Shown here piece after piece: positions 1 to 6,721 of a stretch of 11,930 nucleotides of DNA. The translations under genes were made by a program, and so were the position numbers. Every line of letters begins with the position of its first letter. Within the stretch, counting starts at the first letter, position 1. The notes beneath the pieces were generated by a model that was not told the origin of the DNA, did not search any database, and worked only from the letters and a program-made list of their open reading frames with translations. The stretch comes from Rikenellaceae bacterium. GTDB lineage: Bacteria > Bacteroidota > Bacteroidia > Bacteroidales > UBA932. The DNA lies in the NCBI GenBank assembly GCA_900767375.1, contig CAAFYX010000143.1, positions 1 to 11,930 of the forward strand, written 5' to 3'.

Positions 1-359
1 CCAAGGACAATGTCTATATCAATGCCCACGGCACTGGCACCAAGCTCGACGAATCAGCCGAGACGAACGCATACAAGCTCGCGTTCGGCGACTTCGCCTA
101 CAAGTGCCACATCAGCTCCACCAAGTCCACCCACGGACACATGTTCGGAGCCACAGGCGCAGCAGAAGCCATCGCAGCCATCCTGACCCTCAGGGACTCC
201 ATCGTCCCTCCGACCATCAACCTTGACAATCCAGACCCGGAGTGCGACCTTGACTACACTCCGAACGTCGCCGTCAAGTCAGACATCACCCTGGCTCTCT
301 CCGACTCCTTCGGATTCGGCGGCCACGATGCCTGCATCGCCTTCAGGAAGGTGAAATAA
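1..359 (+). CDS. fabF: Beta-ketoacyl-ACP synthase II-type enzyme, 3' end only
   Basis: This is the C-terminal part, about 118 residues, of a condensing enzyme that extends acyl-ACP with malonyl-ACP in cytosolic fatty acid synthesis. The reading frame enters at base 3 and ends with TAA at 357-359; the start and the catalytic Cys lie left of the window. The family's conserved blocks are visible: NAHGTGT with the first active-site His, SSTKS with the conserved Lys, GH with the second active-site His, and DSFGFGGHDA near the C-terminus. Two details differ from a textbook FabF. The segment before the second His reads THGH rather than the usual TGH, and GAAG is GATG. It may therefore be a KAS II paralogue rather than the main FabF. 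It faces the yhhQ gene with a single base between the two stop codons. Confidence 0.85.
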   Translation, partial: KDNVYINAHGTGTKLDESAETNAYKLAFGDFAYKCHISSTKSTHGHMFGATGAAEAIAAILTLRDSIVPPTINLDNPDPECDLDYTPNVAVKSDITLALSDSFGFGGHDACIAFRKVK

Positions 360-360
360 A

Positions 361-1038
361 TCAAATATCCAGAATACGGAAAGGATTATAGGAGATGCCA
401 TCGTCGATAACGTCGGTGGCTTCCTTTTTCTTGAGGGTCTTCACGACATGCTGGGTGACAGGAAGAAGGATGGCTTCGTAGAGGACCTTCGCCAGGACCT
501 GGCAGGCGATCATCAGACAGAGCTTCTCGAAGCCCACTGACCAGAACACTATCGGCACGAAGATAAGGGAGTCGGTGAGGTCCCCCGCAATGGAGGAGAC
601 AATGGCTCTGAGCCAGAAGTGCCGTCCGTCAGAAGCCCTTTTCATAAGGCTCATGACAGCCGCGTTTATCGTCGAGCCGACAAAGAAGGCGGCAAGCGAA
701 GCCAGCGCCACCTTGATCTCCATCTTGAAGATGTAGTTGAAATGAACTCCTCCGTCCCAGAAGTCGGCTCCCGGGATGGCCACGACCACCTGGGCCACAG
801 CGACGAAGAAGAAGTTCATCAGGAACGCCGCCCAGATGGACAGACGGGCCCTCCTGTACCCGTACACCTCTGCAATGCAGTCGTTGATTATGTAGGATAC
901 AGGGAAAATCAAAAGATCACCCGTGAGGACAAGCCCCCACAGGGTGAAAACCTTTGTAGTGAATATATTGGAAGCGATGAGGCATACTGTCATCAGTACG
1001 CACATCACAAGAAACCTTACTGAAACCTCGTGTTTCAC
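361..1038 (-). CDS. yhhQ: Queuosine precursor transporter, YhhQ/VUT family
   Basis: This is a 225-residue inner-membrane protein of the VUT family (Pfam PF02592), whose characterised members import queuine precursors such as preQ0 and preQ1 for queuosine tRNA modification. About six hydrophobic segments can be seen, near residues 8-27, 35-55, 66-88, 107-130, 143-166 and 170-196. Family signatures are FPVSYIINDCIAEVYGYRRAR-like text at 45-65, with its acidic and Arg-rich loop, and GDLTDSLIF at 152-160. The start is GTG at 1036-1038, sharing one base with the TAG stop of prfA, so translation is probably coupled. The stop is TGA at 361-363. The exact substrate (preQ0, preQ1 or queuine) cannot be told from sequence. 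Confidence 0.9.
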   Translation of the reverse strand: MKHEVSVRFLVMCVLMTVCLIASNIFTTKVFTLWGLVLTGDLLIFPVSYIINDCIAEVYGYRRARLSIWAAFLMNFFFVAVAQVVVAIPGADFWDGGVHFNYIFKMEIKVALASLAAFFVGSTINAAVMSLMKRASDGRHFWLRAIVSSIAGDLTDSLIFVPIVFWSVGFEKLCLMIACQVLAKVLYEAILLPVTQHVVKTLKKKEATDVIDDGISYNPFRILDI

Positions 1039-2126
1039 TACTCCCCGGCTTCCTTGAGACGCTCGGCGTTCTCAGCGATCTGCAGCTGGTCGATGCACTC
1101 CTGGATGTCTCCGTCCATGAAGACAGGGAGGTTGTACATGCTCCAGTTGATTCTATGGTCGGTCACACGGCCCTGAGGGTAGTTGTAGGTACGGATCTTC
1201 GCAGAACGGTCTCCGGTGGACACCATGGTCTTTCTCTTGGCTGCTATGCCGTCGAGGTACTTCTGATGCTCCATATTGTAGAGACGGGTACGGAGCTCCT
1301 CCATGGCACGGTCAAGATTCTTGAGCTGGGAACGCTCCTCCTGGCACTGGACCACGATTCCGGAAGGGATGTGGGTAAGGCGGACAGCGGAATAAGTAGT
1401 GTTCACGCCCTGGCCTCCAGGTCCTGAAGAGCAGAAGAGGTCCTTTCTGATATCGTTAGGGTCGAGTTCGATATCGAACTCGCCGGCCTCCGGGAAGATG
1501 GCCACGGATGCGGCAGAGGTCTGGATACGGCCCTGTGTCTCGGTCTGAGGGACTCTCTGGACGCGGTGCACGCCGGACTCATACTTCATCACACCATAGA
1601 CGCCGTCATTGCCGGAAAGCTTGAACACCACCTGCTTGAAGCCGCCGGAAGTACCCGGAGCCTGGTCGGTGATCTCGAGCTTCCAGCCTCTGGTCTCGGC
1701 GAACTTGGAGTACATCCTGAAAAGGTCGCCGGCGAATATGGCCGCCTCGTCGCCGCCGGTACCGCCGCGGATTTCCACCATGGCGTTCTTCGAGTCGTCA
1801 GGGTCCGCAGGGATGAGCAGAAGCTTGATGTTCTGCTCCATTTCAGGAAGCTTGGGCTCGATCTCGTTGATCTCGTCGCGTGCCATTTCACGGAGGTCGT
1901 CATCCTTCTCGTTGATAAGGATGTCCTTGGCGGCGGCGAGCTCGTCGACCATCTTCTTGTATTCGAAGCCGGCCTTGATGATAGGTTCGAGCTCCTTGTA
2001 GTCCTTGTTCAGCTGGACGTAGCGCTTCATGTCGGACATCACGTCCGGGCTTGAAAGCTGGTCCTGAAGGGACTGGAACTTGTCCTGCAGTGAGAGGACT
2101 TTCTCGAGTAAGGTATTGTCTGCCAT
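1038..2126 (-). CDS. prfA: Peptide chain release factor 1 (RF1)
   Basis: RF1 reads UAA and UAG in the ribosomal A site and triggers peptide release. The protein is full length at 362 residues. The conserved GTGGDEAA block is at 122-129. The codon-reading PxT motif is PQT at 193-195, which marks RF1 rather than RF2 (SPF). The catalytic GGQ is at 237-239, followed by a normal C-terminal domain containing KRKTMVSTGDRSAKIRTYNYPQGR-type text at 298-320. One change stands out: in the block GRIQTSA, residue 202 is Gln (codon CAG at 1521-1523), where the family almost always has His, equivalent to His193 of Thermus thermophilus RF1. The gene ends in its own cognate stop, TAG, which overlaps the GTG start of the transporter by one base. 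It lies 13 bp downstream of the GNAT gene, probably in the same transcript. Confidence 0.97.
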   Translation of the reverse strand: MADNTLLEKVLSLQDKFQSLQDQLSSPDVMSDMKRYVQLNKDYKELEPIIKAGFEYKKMVDELAAAKDILINEKDDDLREMARDEINEIEPKLPEMEQNIKLLLIPADPDDSKNAMVEIRGGTGGDEAAIFAGDLFRMYSKFAETRGWKLEITDQAPGTSGGFKQVVFKLSGNDGVYGVMKYESGVHRVQRVPQTETQGRIQTSAASVAIFPEAGEFDIELDPNDIRKDLFCSSGPGGQGVNTTYSAVRLTHIPSGIVVQCQEERSQLKNLDRAMEELRTRLYNMEHQKYLDGIAAKRKTMVSTGDRSAKIRTYNYPQGRVTDHRINWSMYNLPVFMDGDIQECIDQLQIAENAERLKEAGE

Positions 2127-2139
2127 ATAGGTGGTGTGT

Positions 2140-3261
2140 TTATTCTATTGTTTTCAGATAGCAGCGGCGGCGCATGAAAGGCTCGTGGTCATAGGCGCTC
2201 CAGATGTTGACCGCGCTGTTGGTCTCGATCTGAGGGTTCGTGATGGCCCATTTGTTTCCGATCTTGCGCGCTTTCTCCGCCATATCGACGTAGTAGACGG
2301 CCGAAACGCCCTTGTTCTGCCATTCAGGTACGGCGCCGTTGACCATCAGGTCGGTGGTCTCGTAATTCTTCATCGCCTTGAGAAGATGGATCCATCCGAA
2401 CGGGAAAAGTTTTCCCTTGGCTTTCTGGAGGGCCGGGGAGATGGTCGGGAAAGATATGCCGAAGGCGGCGAGCTTGCCGTTCTCGTCCAGCAGGATGGTG
2501 CTGGCTTCATCGGTGACGAACTTGAGGGTGGACTTGGCCTCCTCCTGGATTTCCTCGTCCGTGAACGGGATGAAGTTGTAGACCGCTGAAGCGAAACTCT
2601 GATTGTAGACGTCAAAGAAATATTTGACCTGCTCCGGGTCTTTCTTGAGTTTGTCCAGACTGCCGAGATGGAGGTTGTAGCGCTCCTTCACCAGAGCGGC
2701 CACACGCTGGGTCTTTTCAGGCACGCCATGGTCGGCCGCAACCTTGTACTGGACCCAGTCGCACTCCTTCTCGAATCCGAGCGCGGTGATGAGGTCGTTG
2801 TAGTAAGGGAAATTGTAGTAGCAGTTGAAAGGCGGGATGTTCTCGTAGCCTTCGATGAGCATTCCCTGCTTGCCGAGGGTGTTGTAATAGAGAGGTCCGT
2901 GAATCTCGTTCATACCCATTTCCTTGGCCCAGGCCTCGGCGGTGCCGATGAGCAGGCGGGCGACTTCGATGTCATTGATGGTGTCGAACCATCCGAAGCG
3001 GGCACGCTTCTTTGAGTAGAGGACGTTGTAACGAGGGTTTATCATAGCACAGATACGGCCTACAACCTTCCTTCCGTCCTTTACGATCCACATCCTGCGG
3101 GCGCAGTACTTGAGCGTCGAAACCTTGGTAAGGGACCTCACCTGATCGGAATGGAGGGCAGGAACGTACTGCGGGCAGTCCTTGTACAGCTCGTCAGGGA
3201 ACTTGATGAACTTCATCAGATCCCTTCTGTTCTTTACCTCTACTATCTTATACTGTGGCAT
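2140..3261 (-). CDS. Double-GNAT acyltransferase-like protein (YghO-like), substrate unknown
   Basis: This 373-residue cytosolic protein has two apparent GNAT-fold halves. The first (about 55-165) contains WIVKDGRKVVGRI, then the distinctive HGPLYYNTLGKQGMLIEG segment at 121-138 and a Tyr/Phe-rich stretch NCYYNFPYYN at 146-155. The second (about 250-373) contains LLDENGKLAAFGISF, a motif-A-like VNGAVPEWQNKGVSAVYY at 307-324 and a typical GNAT ending with Asn, Trp, Tyr and several Arg (345-368). Proteins of this length and layout are usually annotated as hypothetical N-acetyltransferases or YghO-like. Bacterial ceramide synthases are also GNAT-fold proteins of similar size, and Bacteroidales make sphingolipids, so an N-acyltransferase role in lipid synthesis is possible but unproven. 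It has its own likely promoter at 3290-3321 and precedes prfA by 13 bp. Confidence 0.8.
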   Translation of the reverse strand: MPQYKIVEVKNRRDLMKFIKFPDELYKDCPQYVPALHSDQVRSLTKVSTLKYCARRMWIVKDGRKVVGRICAMINPRYNVLYSKKRARFGWFDTINDIEVARLLIGTAEAWAKEMGMNEIHGPLYYNTLGKQGMLIEGYENIPPFNCYYNFPYYNDLITALGFEKECDWVQYKVAADHGVPEKTQRVAALVKERYNLHLGSLDKLKKDPEQVKYFFDVYNQSFASAVYNFIPFTDEEIQEEAKSTLKFVTDEASTILLDENGKLAAFGISFPTISPALQKAKGKLFPFGWIHLLKAMKNYETTDLMVNGAVPEWQNKGVSAVYYVDMAEKARKIGNKWAITNPQIETNSAVNIWSAYDHEPFMRRRCYLKTIE

Positions 3262-3289
3262 ATAGTTTCATTTTTTACGAAACAGACTG

Positions 3290-3321
3290 CAAAGTTAACA
3301 AAATCATTTGATTCCCGCAAT
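3290..3321 (-). promoter_or_regulatory. Bacteroidetes-type promoter for the GNAT-prfA-yhhQ genes
   Basis: On the minus strand TAACTTTG (3290-3297) matches the -7 consensus TAnnTTTG. ATTG (3318-3321) sits 20 bp upstream as a -33-like element. The -33 element lies inside the last codons of tcdA, so the gene group downstream can be transcribed independently of mazG-tcdA. The box is 28 bp from the GNAT ATG at 3261. This is a consensus match only. Confidence 0.6.
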
Positions 3322-4017
3322 CTGCCGGATCACGGCCTGAGCGCATACGGCGCCGAACACGGCCGGAAGATATGAGATGGTGCCCACTTGCGATTTCTTG
3401 TTGCGGCTCTCCTCGATGACCACGGACTCGCGATGAGGGAGCTCGGGAGAGAACACCGCCAGGAAACCGCTGTTGATGCCGAGCTTATGGAGACGCTTGC
3501 GGAGCATGTGGGCCAGAGGGCACTGATAAGTCTTTCCGATGTCTGCAATCCTGACCGCAGTGGCATCCACCTTCGCGCCGCTCCCCATGGAGCTCACGAG
3601 CGGGATGCCGCTCGACAGGCAGTGCTGGATCAGCGCTATCTTCGGGCTGAGCGTATCGATGGCGTCGACGACGAAGTCGCATGCCGGGATGAGCGTGGGA
3701 ATATTGGCCTCGGAGACGTACTCCTCCACGGTGGTTATGTCCAGGTCGGGGTTAATGTCCAGCAGCCTCGCGCGCAGGACTCCGCACTTCGGAAGACCGA
3801 CGGTGGAGTGCAGGGCGAGCAGCTGGCGGTTGATATTGGACTCGGACACAGTGTCCGAGTCAATGATGACGAGGTGCCCGACTCCGGCGCGGACGAGCAT
3901 TTCGGCGGCGAAAGCTCCCACTCCCCCGACACCGACGACGGTCACCCTCGCGGCTTCCAGCCTCGCGAGGCCGTCGTCGCCGACGAGCATCTGAGTTCTT
4001 TCCTGCCAGGTTTTCAT
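3304..4017 (-). CDS. tcdA: tRNA threonylcarbamoyladenosine dehydratase
   Basis: TcdA (CsdL/YgdL, an E1/ThiF-fold enzyme) uses ATP to dehydrate t6A37 in ANN-decoding tRNAs to the cyclic form ct6A. From the ATG at 4015-4017 the product is 237 residues. The nucleotide-binding loop GVGGVG is at 29-34, followed by IIDSDTV at 51-57, an NINRQ block with the conserved Arg at 61-65, and GLPKCG with the conserved Lys at 74-79. SSMGSGAKVDATAVRIADI, further on, is also typical of the family. I chose the internal start because homologues begin close to MKTWQER and because the longer frame (to 4059) would run back over the end of mazG. With this start the gene begins 4 bp after the mazG TAG, and AAAGGA about 10 bases upstream could serve as a weak ribosome site. 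The C-terminus is shorter than in the E. coli protein (268 residues). Confidence 0.92.
   Translation of the reverse strand: MKTWQERTQMLVGDDGLARLEAARVTVVGVGGVGAFAAEMLVRAGVGHLVIIDSDTVSESNINRQLLALHSTVGLPKCGVLRARLLDINPDLDITTVEEYVSEANIPTLIPACDFVVDAIDTLSPKIALIQHCLSSGIPLVSSMGSGAKVDATAVRIADIGKTYQCPLAHMLRKRLHKLGINSGFLAVFSPELPHRESVVIEESRNKKSQVGTISYLPAVFGAVCAQAVIRQIAGIK
3839..3861. repeat. 11-bp perfect inverted repeat inside tcdA
   Basis: GACTCGGACAC (3839-3849) and GTGTCCGAGTC (3851-3861) are exact reverse complements around a single central A. The palindrome lies in coding sequence for DSDTVSES just after the nucleotide-binding strand of TcdA. It may be chance in a Ser/Asp/Glu-rich segment. As RNA it could form a short hairpin, although the one-base centre would force the innermost pairs open. 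Confidence 0.85.
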
Positions 4018-4021
4018 TGGG

Positions 4022-4828
4022 CTAGAGTCCTTTGGCCTTGCCTTCATCCCAGATGGCATCCATCTCGGCGAGGGTCATATCAGTGAGCTTGCGCCCTTTC
4101 TTCAGGGTGTTCTCCTCGAGGTAGGTGAAGCGGCGGCGGAACTTCGAGCAGGTCCTGCCGAGGGCCTTCTCAGGGTCGATTCCATAGAGGCGGGCGGCAT
4201 TGATGGTGGCGAACATCAGGTCGCCGAACTCCTCCTCGATGTGGTCCGGGTCGTTCTCGGCGGCAGCCTCCTCGACCTCGCCCAGCTCCTCGTGGACCTT
4301 GTCCCAGACATCCTCGCGCTTCTCCCAGTCGAAGCCGCATCCGCGGGCCTTCTCCTGCATGGACATAGCCTTCAGGACAGCCGGCATCGCATCCGGGATG
4401 CCGCTCATCACGGTTTTGTTGCCGTCCTTCTCCTTGGCCTTCACCAGCTCCCAGGTGTCGGCGATCTCCTTCGCGCTGGGAGCCTCCCCCTCCGGGACGA
4501 GGCTGCCGTCCTGTCTGAACACGTGCGGATGGCGGAAGATCATCTTCGCACATATCCTGTCGATGCAATCGGCGATATCGAAATCCCCGTTCTCCTGGGC
4601 GATGCGGGCATAGAACACCATATGATAAAGAAGGTCTCCGATTTCCTTGCAGACACCTTTCTTGTCTCCCTTTACGATCTCGTCACTGAGCTCATAGACC
4701 TCCTCCTCCGTCATCGGGCGGATGGACTCCATCGTCTGCTCGGCATTCCACGGACACCTCTCGCGGAGGCTGTCCATTATGTCCAGCAGTCTTCCGAACT
4801 GCGCGAGTTTCTCTTCTTTAGTATGCAT
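4022..4828 (-). CDS. mazG: Nucleoside triphosphate pyrophosphohydrolase
   Basis: MazG hydrolyses (d)NTPs to NMP and pyrophosphate and helps clear non-canonical nucleotides; it acts in the cytosol as an all-alpha NTP-PPase. The 268-residue product has the standard two-domain layout. The N-terminal domain starts LLDIMDSLRERCPWN and has the metal-binding acidic motif EEVYE at 42-46 with EIGDLLYH at 62-69, then RRHPHVF-like text (FRHPHVF). The C-terminal domain repeats the acidic pattern as HEELGEVEEAA and EEEFGDLMFATINAARLYGI. Length and domain order match E. coli MazG (263 residues). The start ATG at 4826-4828 is the first in frame and lies 16 bp from a TAATTTTG box. It heads the minus-strand string and is followed 4 bp later by tcdA. 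The stop is TAG. Confidence 0.95.
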   Translation of the reverse strand: MHTKEEKLAQFGRLLDIMDSLRERCPWNAEQTMESIRPMTEEEVYELSDEIVKGDKKGVCKEIGDLLYHMVFYARIAQENGDFDIADCIDRICAKMIFRHPHVFRQDGSLVPEGEAPSAKEIADTWELVKAKEKDGNKTVMSGIPDAMPAVLKAMSMQEKARGCGFDWEKREDVWDKVHEELGEVEEAAAENDPDHIEEEFGDLMFATINAARLYGIDPEKALGRTCSKFRRRFTYLEENTLKKGRKLTDMTLAEMDAIWDEGKAKGL

Positions 4829-4844
4829 AGCTTTTAATTTGCTG

Positions 4845-4852
4845 CAAAATTA
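4845..4852 (-). promoter_or_regulatory. Putative -7 box for mazG-tcdA
   Basis: The minus-strand octamer TAATTTTG fits TAnnTTTG and sits 16 bp before the mazG ATG. No clear -33 TTG is found at the usual 19-21 bp, so the call rests on the -7 box and its position in the 64-bp divergent gap. Confidence 0.45.
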
Positions 4853-4864
4853 CGAAAAAGTGTA

Positions 4865-4872
4865 TAACTTTG
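4865..4872 (+). promoter_or_regulatory. Putative -7 box for the CoA-transferase gene
   Basis: The plus-strand octamer TAACTTTG fits TAnnTTTG and lies 20 bp before the ATG at 4893. A TTTG at 4838-4841 is 23 bp upstream, slightly farther than the usual 19-21 bp. It is back-to-back with the mazG box, so the two genes probably have separate divergent promoters. Confidence 0.55.
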
Positions 4873-4892
4873 CCGTTCCAGAATTCCAGATT

Positions 4893-6194
4893 ATGAAAAA
4901 TATCCATTTTGTCTCTGCAGACGAGGCGGTAAGCCATATCAAATCCCACAGTCACATCCATCTGAGCAGCGTTGCCAGCGTGCCGCACGCCCTTATCCAG
5001 GCGCTCTGCCGCAGGGCCGACGCCGGCGATGTGGAGGACCTTCATTTCCACCACTTCCATACAGAAGGACCGGCCCCATATTCGGAGCCGCGCTATGAAG
5101 GCATCTTCTTCGACCAGGGATTCTTCATCGGCCCCAACGTCCGCGCCAACGTCAATGCCGGATACGCCGACTACCTGCCGGTACACCTCGGTGAGAGCCA
5201 GAAGCTCTACCGCAGCGGCGTAATCAAGCTCGGAGCGGCCCTGGTCAATGTATCCAGGCCGAATGCAGACGGAATGGTGTCCCTGGGAACCTCGGTCGAC
5301 TGCTCGGTCGCTGCCATAGAAAGCGCGGAGCTCGTGATCGGAGTCGTCAACCCTAACGTCCCGTTCGCGTACGGCGACCTCATCCCGCTGGACAAGTTCG
5401 ACTATCTCGTGGAGGACGACACCCCGCTGGTGACCGCCAGCTTCGCGGAGCCTACCCCTACCGAAGTGCTGATCGGAAAGAACTGCGCCGCGCTCGTAGA
5501 GGACGGCGACTGCATCCAGATGGGCATCGGAGCGCTCCCGAACGCCCTCGCCGCCCAGCTCGGAGGTCACAAGAACCTAGGTCTGCACACCGAAATGTTC
5601 GCCGACGGCCTGCTGCGCCTCATCAAGGCCGGAGTCATCAACGGCGCCTGCAAGAAGATCGACACCGGAAAGGTCGTCGCCTCCTTCCTGCTCGGCAGCA
5701 ACGATGTTTACAACTTCATCAATGACAATCCCGACGTCCTTATGAAGGACATCAAATACACCAACGACCCTTGGGTCATCTCACAGAACCCTCACATGAA
5801 GGCCATCAATTCCGCCACCGAGGTGGACTTCACCGGCCAGGCCTGCGCCGACTCCATCGGCACCAGGATCTTCTCCGGCACCGGCGGCCAGCTCGAGTTC
5901 GTGAAGGGAGCTTCAATGTCCGAGGGCGGAAAGTCCATCATAGCCTTCGCCTCCCGCACCGTCAAGGGCAAGAACAAGATCGTCTCAGCCCTCAACACCG
6001 GAGCGGGCGTCGTCACTCCTCGCGCCGACGCCCACTGGGTGGTCACTGAATACGGTGCCGTGGACCTCTACGGCAAGTCACTACAGGAAAGGGCGAAGCT
6101 GATGATCAGCATCGCCCATCCCGATGACCGTGAAATGCTGGACCGCGAGGCCTTCGACCGCTTCGGCCCGCATTATCACAATTTCTCTATCTGA
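4893..6194 (+). CDS. Acetyl-CoA hydrolase/CoA-transferase family protein (butyryl-/4-hydroxybutyryl-CoA:acetate type)
   Basis: This family moves CoA between carboxylic acids through a glutamyl-CoA thioester; members act in butyrate, 4-hydroxybutyrate, propionate or acetate metabolism. The 433-residue protein has the family's usual length. Visible motifs are MGIGALPNAL at 210-219, the catalytic Glu in HTEMFADG (Glu234), SGTGGQLEF at 328-336, GGKSIIAF at 345-352 and TEYGAVDLYGKS at 385-396. The frame is open further upstream, but the ATG at 4893 was chosen because it sits just behind a -7 box and the earlier codons overlap mazG on the other strand. It is a single-gene unit, divergent from mazG and followed after 5 bp by a large inverted repeat. 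The true acyl donor and acceptor cannot be read from sequence; 4-hydroxybutyrate CoA-transferase and butyryl-CoA:acetate CoA-transferase are both possible. Confidence 0.92.
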   Translation: MKNIHFVSADEAVSHIKSHSHIHLSSVASVPHALIQALCRRADAGDVEDLHFHHFHTEGPAPYSEPRYEGIFFDQGFFIGPNVRANVNAGYADYLPVHLGESQKLYRSGVIKLGAALVNVSRPNADGMVSLGTSVDCSVAAIESAELVIGVVNPNVPFAYGDLIPLDKFDYLVEDDTPLVTASFAEPTPTEVLIGKNCAALVEDGDCIQMGIGALPNALAAQLGGHKNLGLHTEMFADGLLRLIKAGVINGACKKIDTGKVVASFLLGSNDVYNFINDNPDVLMKDIKYTNDPWVISQNPHMKAINSATEVDFTGQACADSIGTRIFSGTGGQLEFVKGASMSEGGKSIIAFASRTVKGKNKIVSALNTGAGVVTPRADAHWVVTEYGAVDLYGKSLQERAKLMISIAHPDDREMLDREAFDRFGPHYHNFSI

Positions 6195-6199
6195 CGCAT

Positions 6200-6245
6200 T
6201 TTTTGACCCTACTTGCATATCCGGAGCTGCAAGTAGGGTCAAAAA
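6200..6245. repeat. Perfect 18-bp inverted repeat after the CoA-transferase stop
   Basis: TTTTTGACCCTACTTGCA (6200-6217) and TGCAAGTAGGGTCAAAAA (6228-6245) are exact reverse complements around a 10-base loop. The hairpin begins 5 bp after the CoA-transferase stop. The T-run lies on the 5' side and the A-run on the 3' side, on both strands, the opposite of a rho-independent terminator. It is better read as a palindromic element or an mRNA 3'-end stabilising hairpin. An eight-base piece of the arm, CAAGTAGG, recurs at 6348-6355. Confidence 0.9.
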
Positions 6246-6526
6246 CTTTCCGCGCGCCCCAGGAAATCTTGCAAATAGCAGCTAGAACACGCCGCCGTCG
6301 TGGTAAAGAGCCCAAAGCGATGGAACACCTAGCCCATTTTCTTACGACAAGTAGGTATTCACTCATTCGCCTAATTATCAGCGACTTAAGCAAATATCTA
6401 CCTCCCCAAAAGGAGGCAGACAATCCATCATCTTTCTGATTATCAGACAAATAAGCAGCTGTCCATCGACGGATATTTGGCAAATGAATGCCATCAGAAA
6501 ACACCCTCAAAATGGTAAGAAATAGT

Positions 6527-6591
6527 CGTCATGCCGGACCTGATCCGGCATCTCTACCTTACACAGATCCTGAATCGAGTTCAGGATGACG
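6527..6591. repeat. REP-like composite element of two hairpins
   Basis: Two imperfect palindromes stand side by side: ATGCCGGA/TCCGGCAT (6531-6538 and 6544-6551, 5-base loop) and ATCCTGAA/TTCAGGAT (6567-6574 and 6580-6587, 5-base loop). The outer ends CGTCAT (6527-6532) and ATGACG (6586-6591) are reverse complements, so the whole unit is itself inverted. Short GTCATGCCGG...CCGGCAT and GTCATCCTGAA...TTCAGGAT sequences are known as dispersed palindromic repeats in many bacterial genomes; this copy looks like such an intergenic element. Confidence 0.7.
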
Positions 6592-6681
6592 GGAATCTAG
6601 CACCGATTCTTTATTTGTCCGGTGAGGAATAATGCACTGTCCACTTGATCACTCACCCGTCCGGGCTGCCCCGATTGACAT

Positions 6682-6721
6682 AAAAAAAATGCATTATCCT
6701 TCGACCATTGGGAGAAGGTTA
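6682..6721 (-). terminator. Second, weaker terminator-like hairpin (unit 1 of the array)
   Basis: On the minus strand the unit 1 stem (one mismatch) is followed after five bases by eight T (6682-6689). It would act as a back-up terminator for read-through from the peptidase operon. Units 2 and 3 lack T-runs. The gap before the T-run makes this weaker than the unit 4 terminator. Confidence 0.45.

Noticed and set aside
4018..4059. Upstream start for tcdA giving a 14-residue extension
   Set aside because: It overlaps the end of mazG and homologues begin near MKTWQER; the ATG at 4017 is 4 bp after the mazG stop.
4818..5570. 250-codon minus-strand open frame opposite the CoA-transferase
   Set aside because: It is the antisense shadow of a gene whose product has all family motifs; its translation shows no recognisable domain.
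6200..6245. Rho-independent terminator of the CoA-transferase gene
   Set aside because: The hairpin is followed by A rather than T on both strands, so it lacks the U-tract needed.
6187..6510. 107-codon open frame on the minus strand, and a 78-codon frame on the plus strand at 6203-6439
   Set aside because: No domain, TTG start for the first, both run through the perfect palindrome, and the composition is unlike the real genes. Treated as non-coding.
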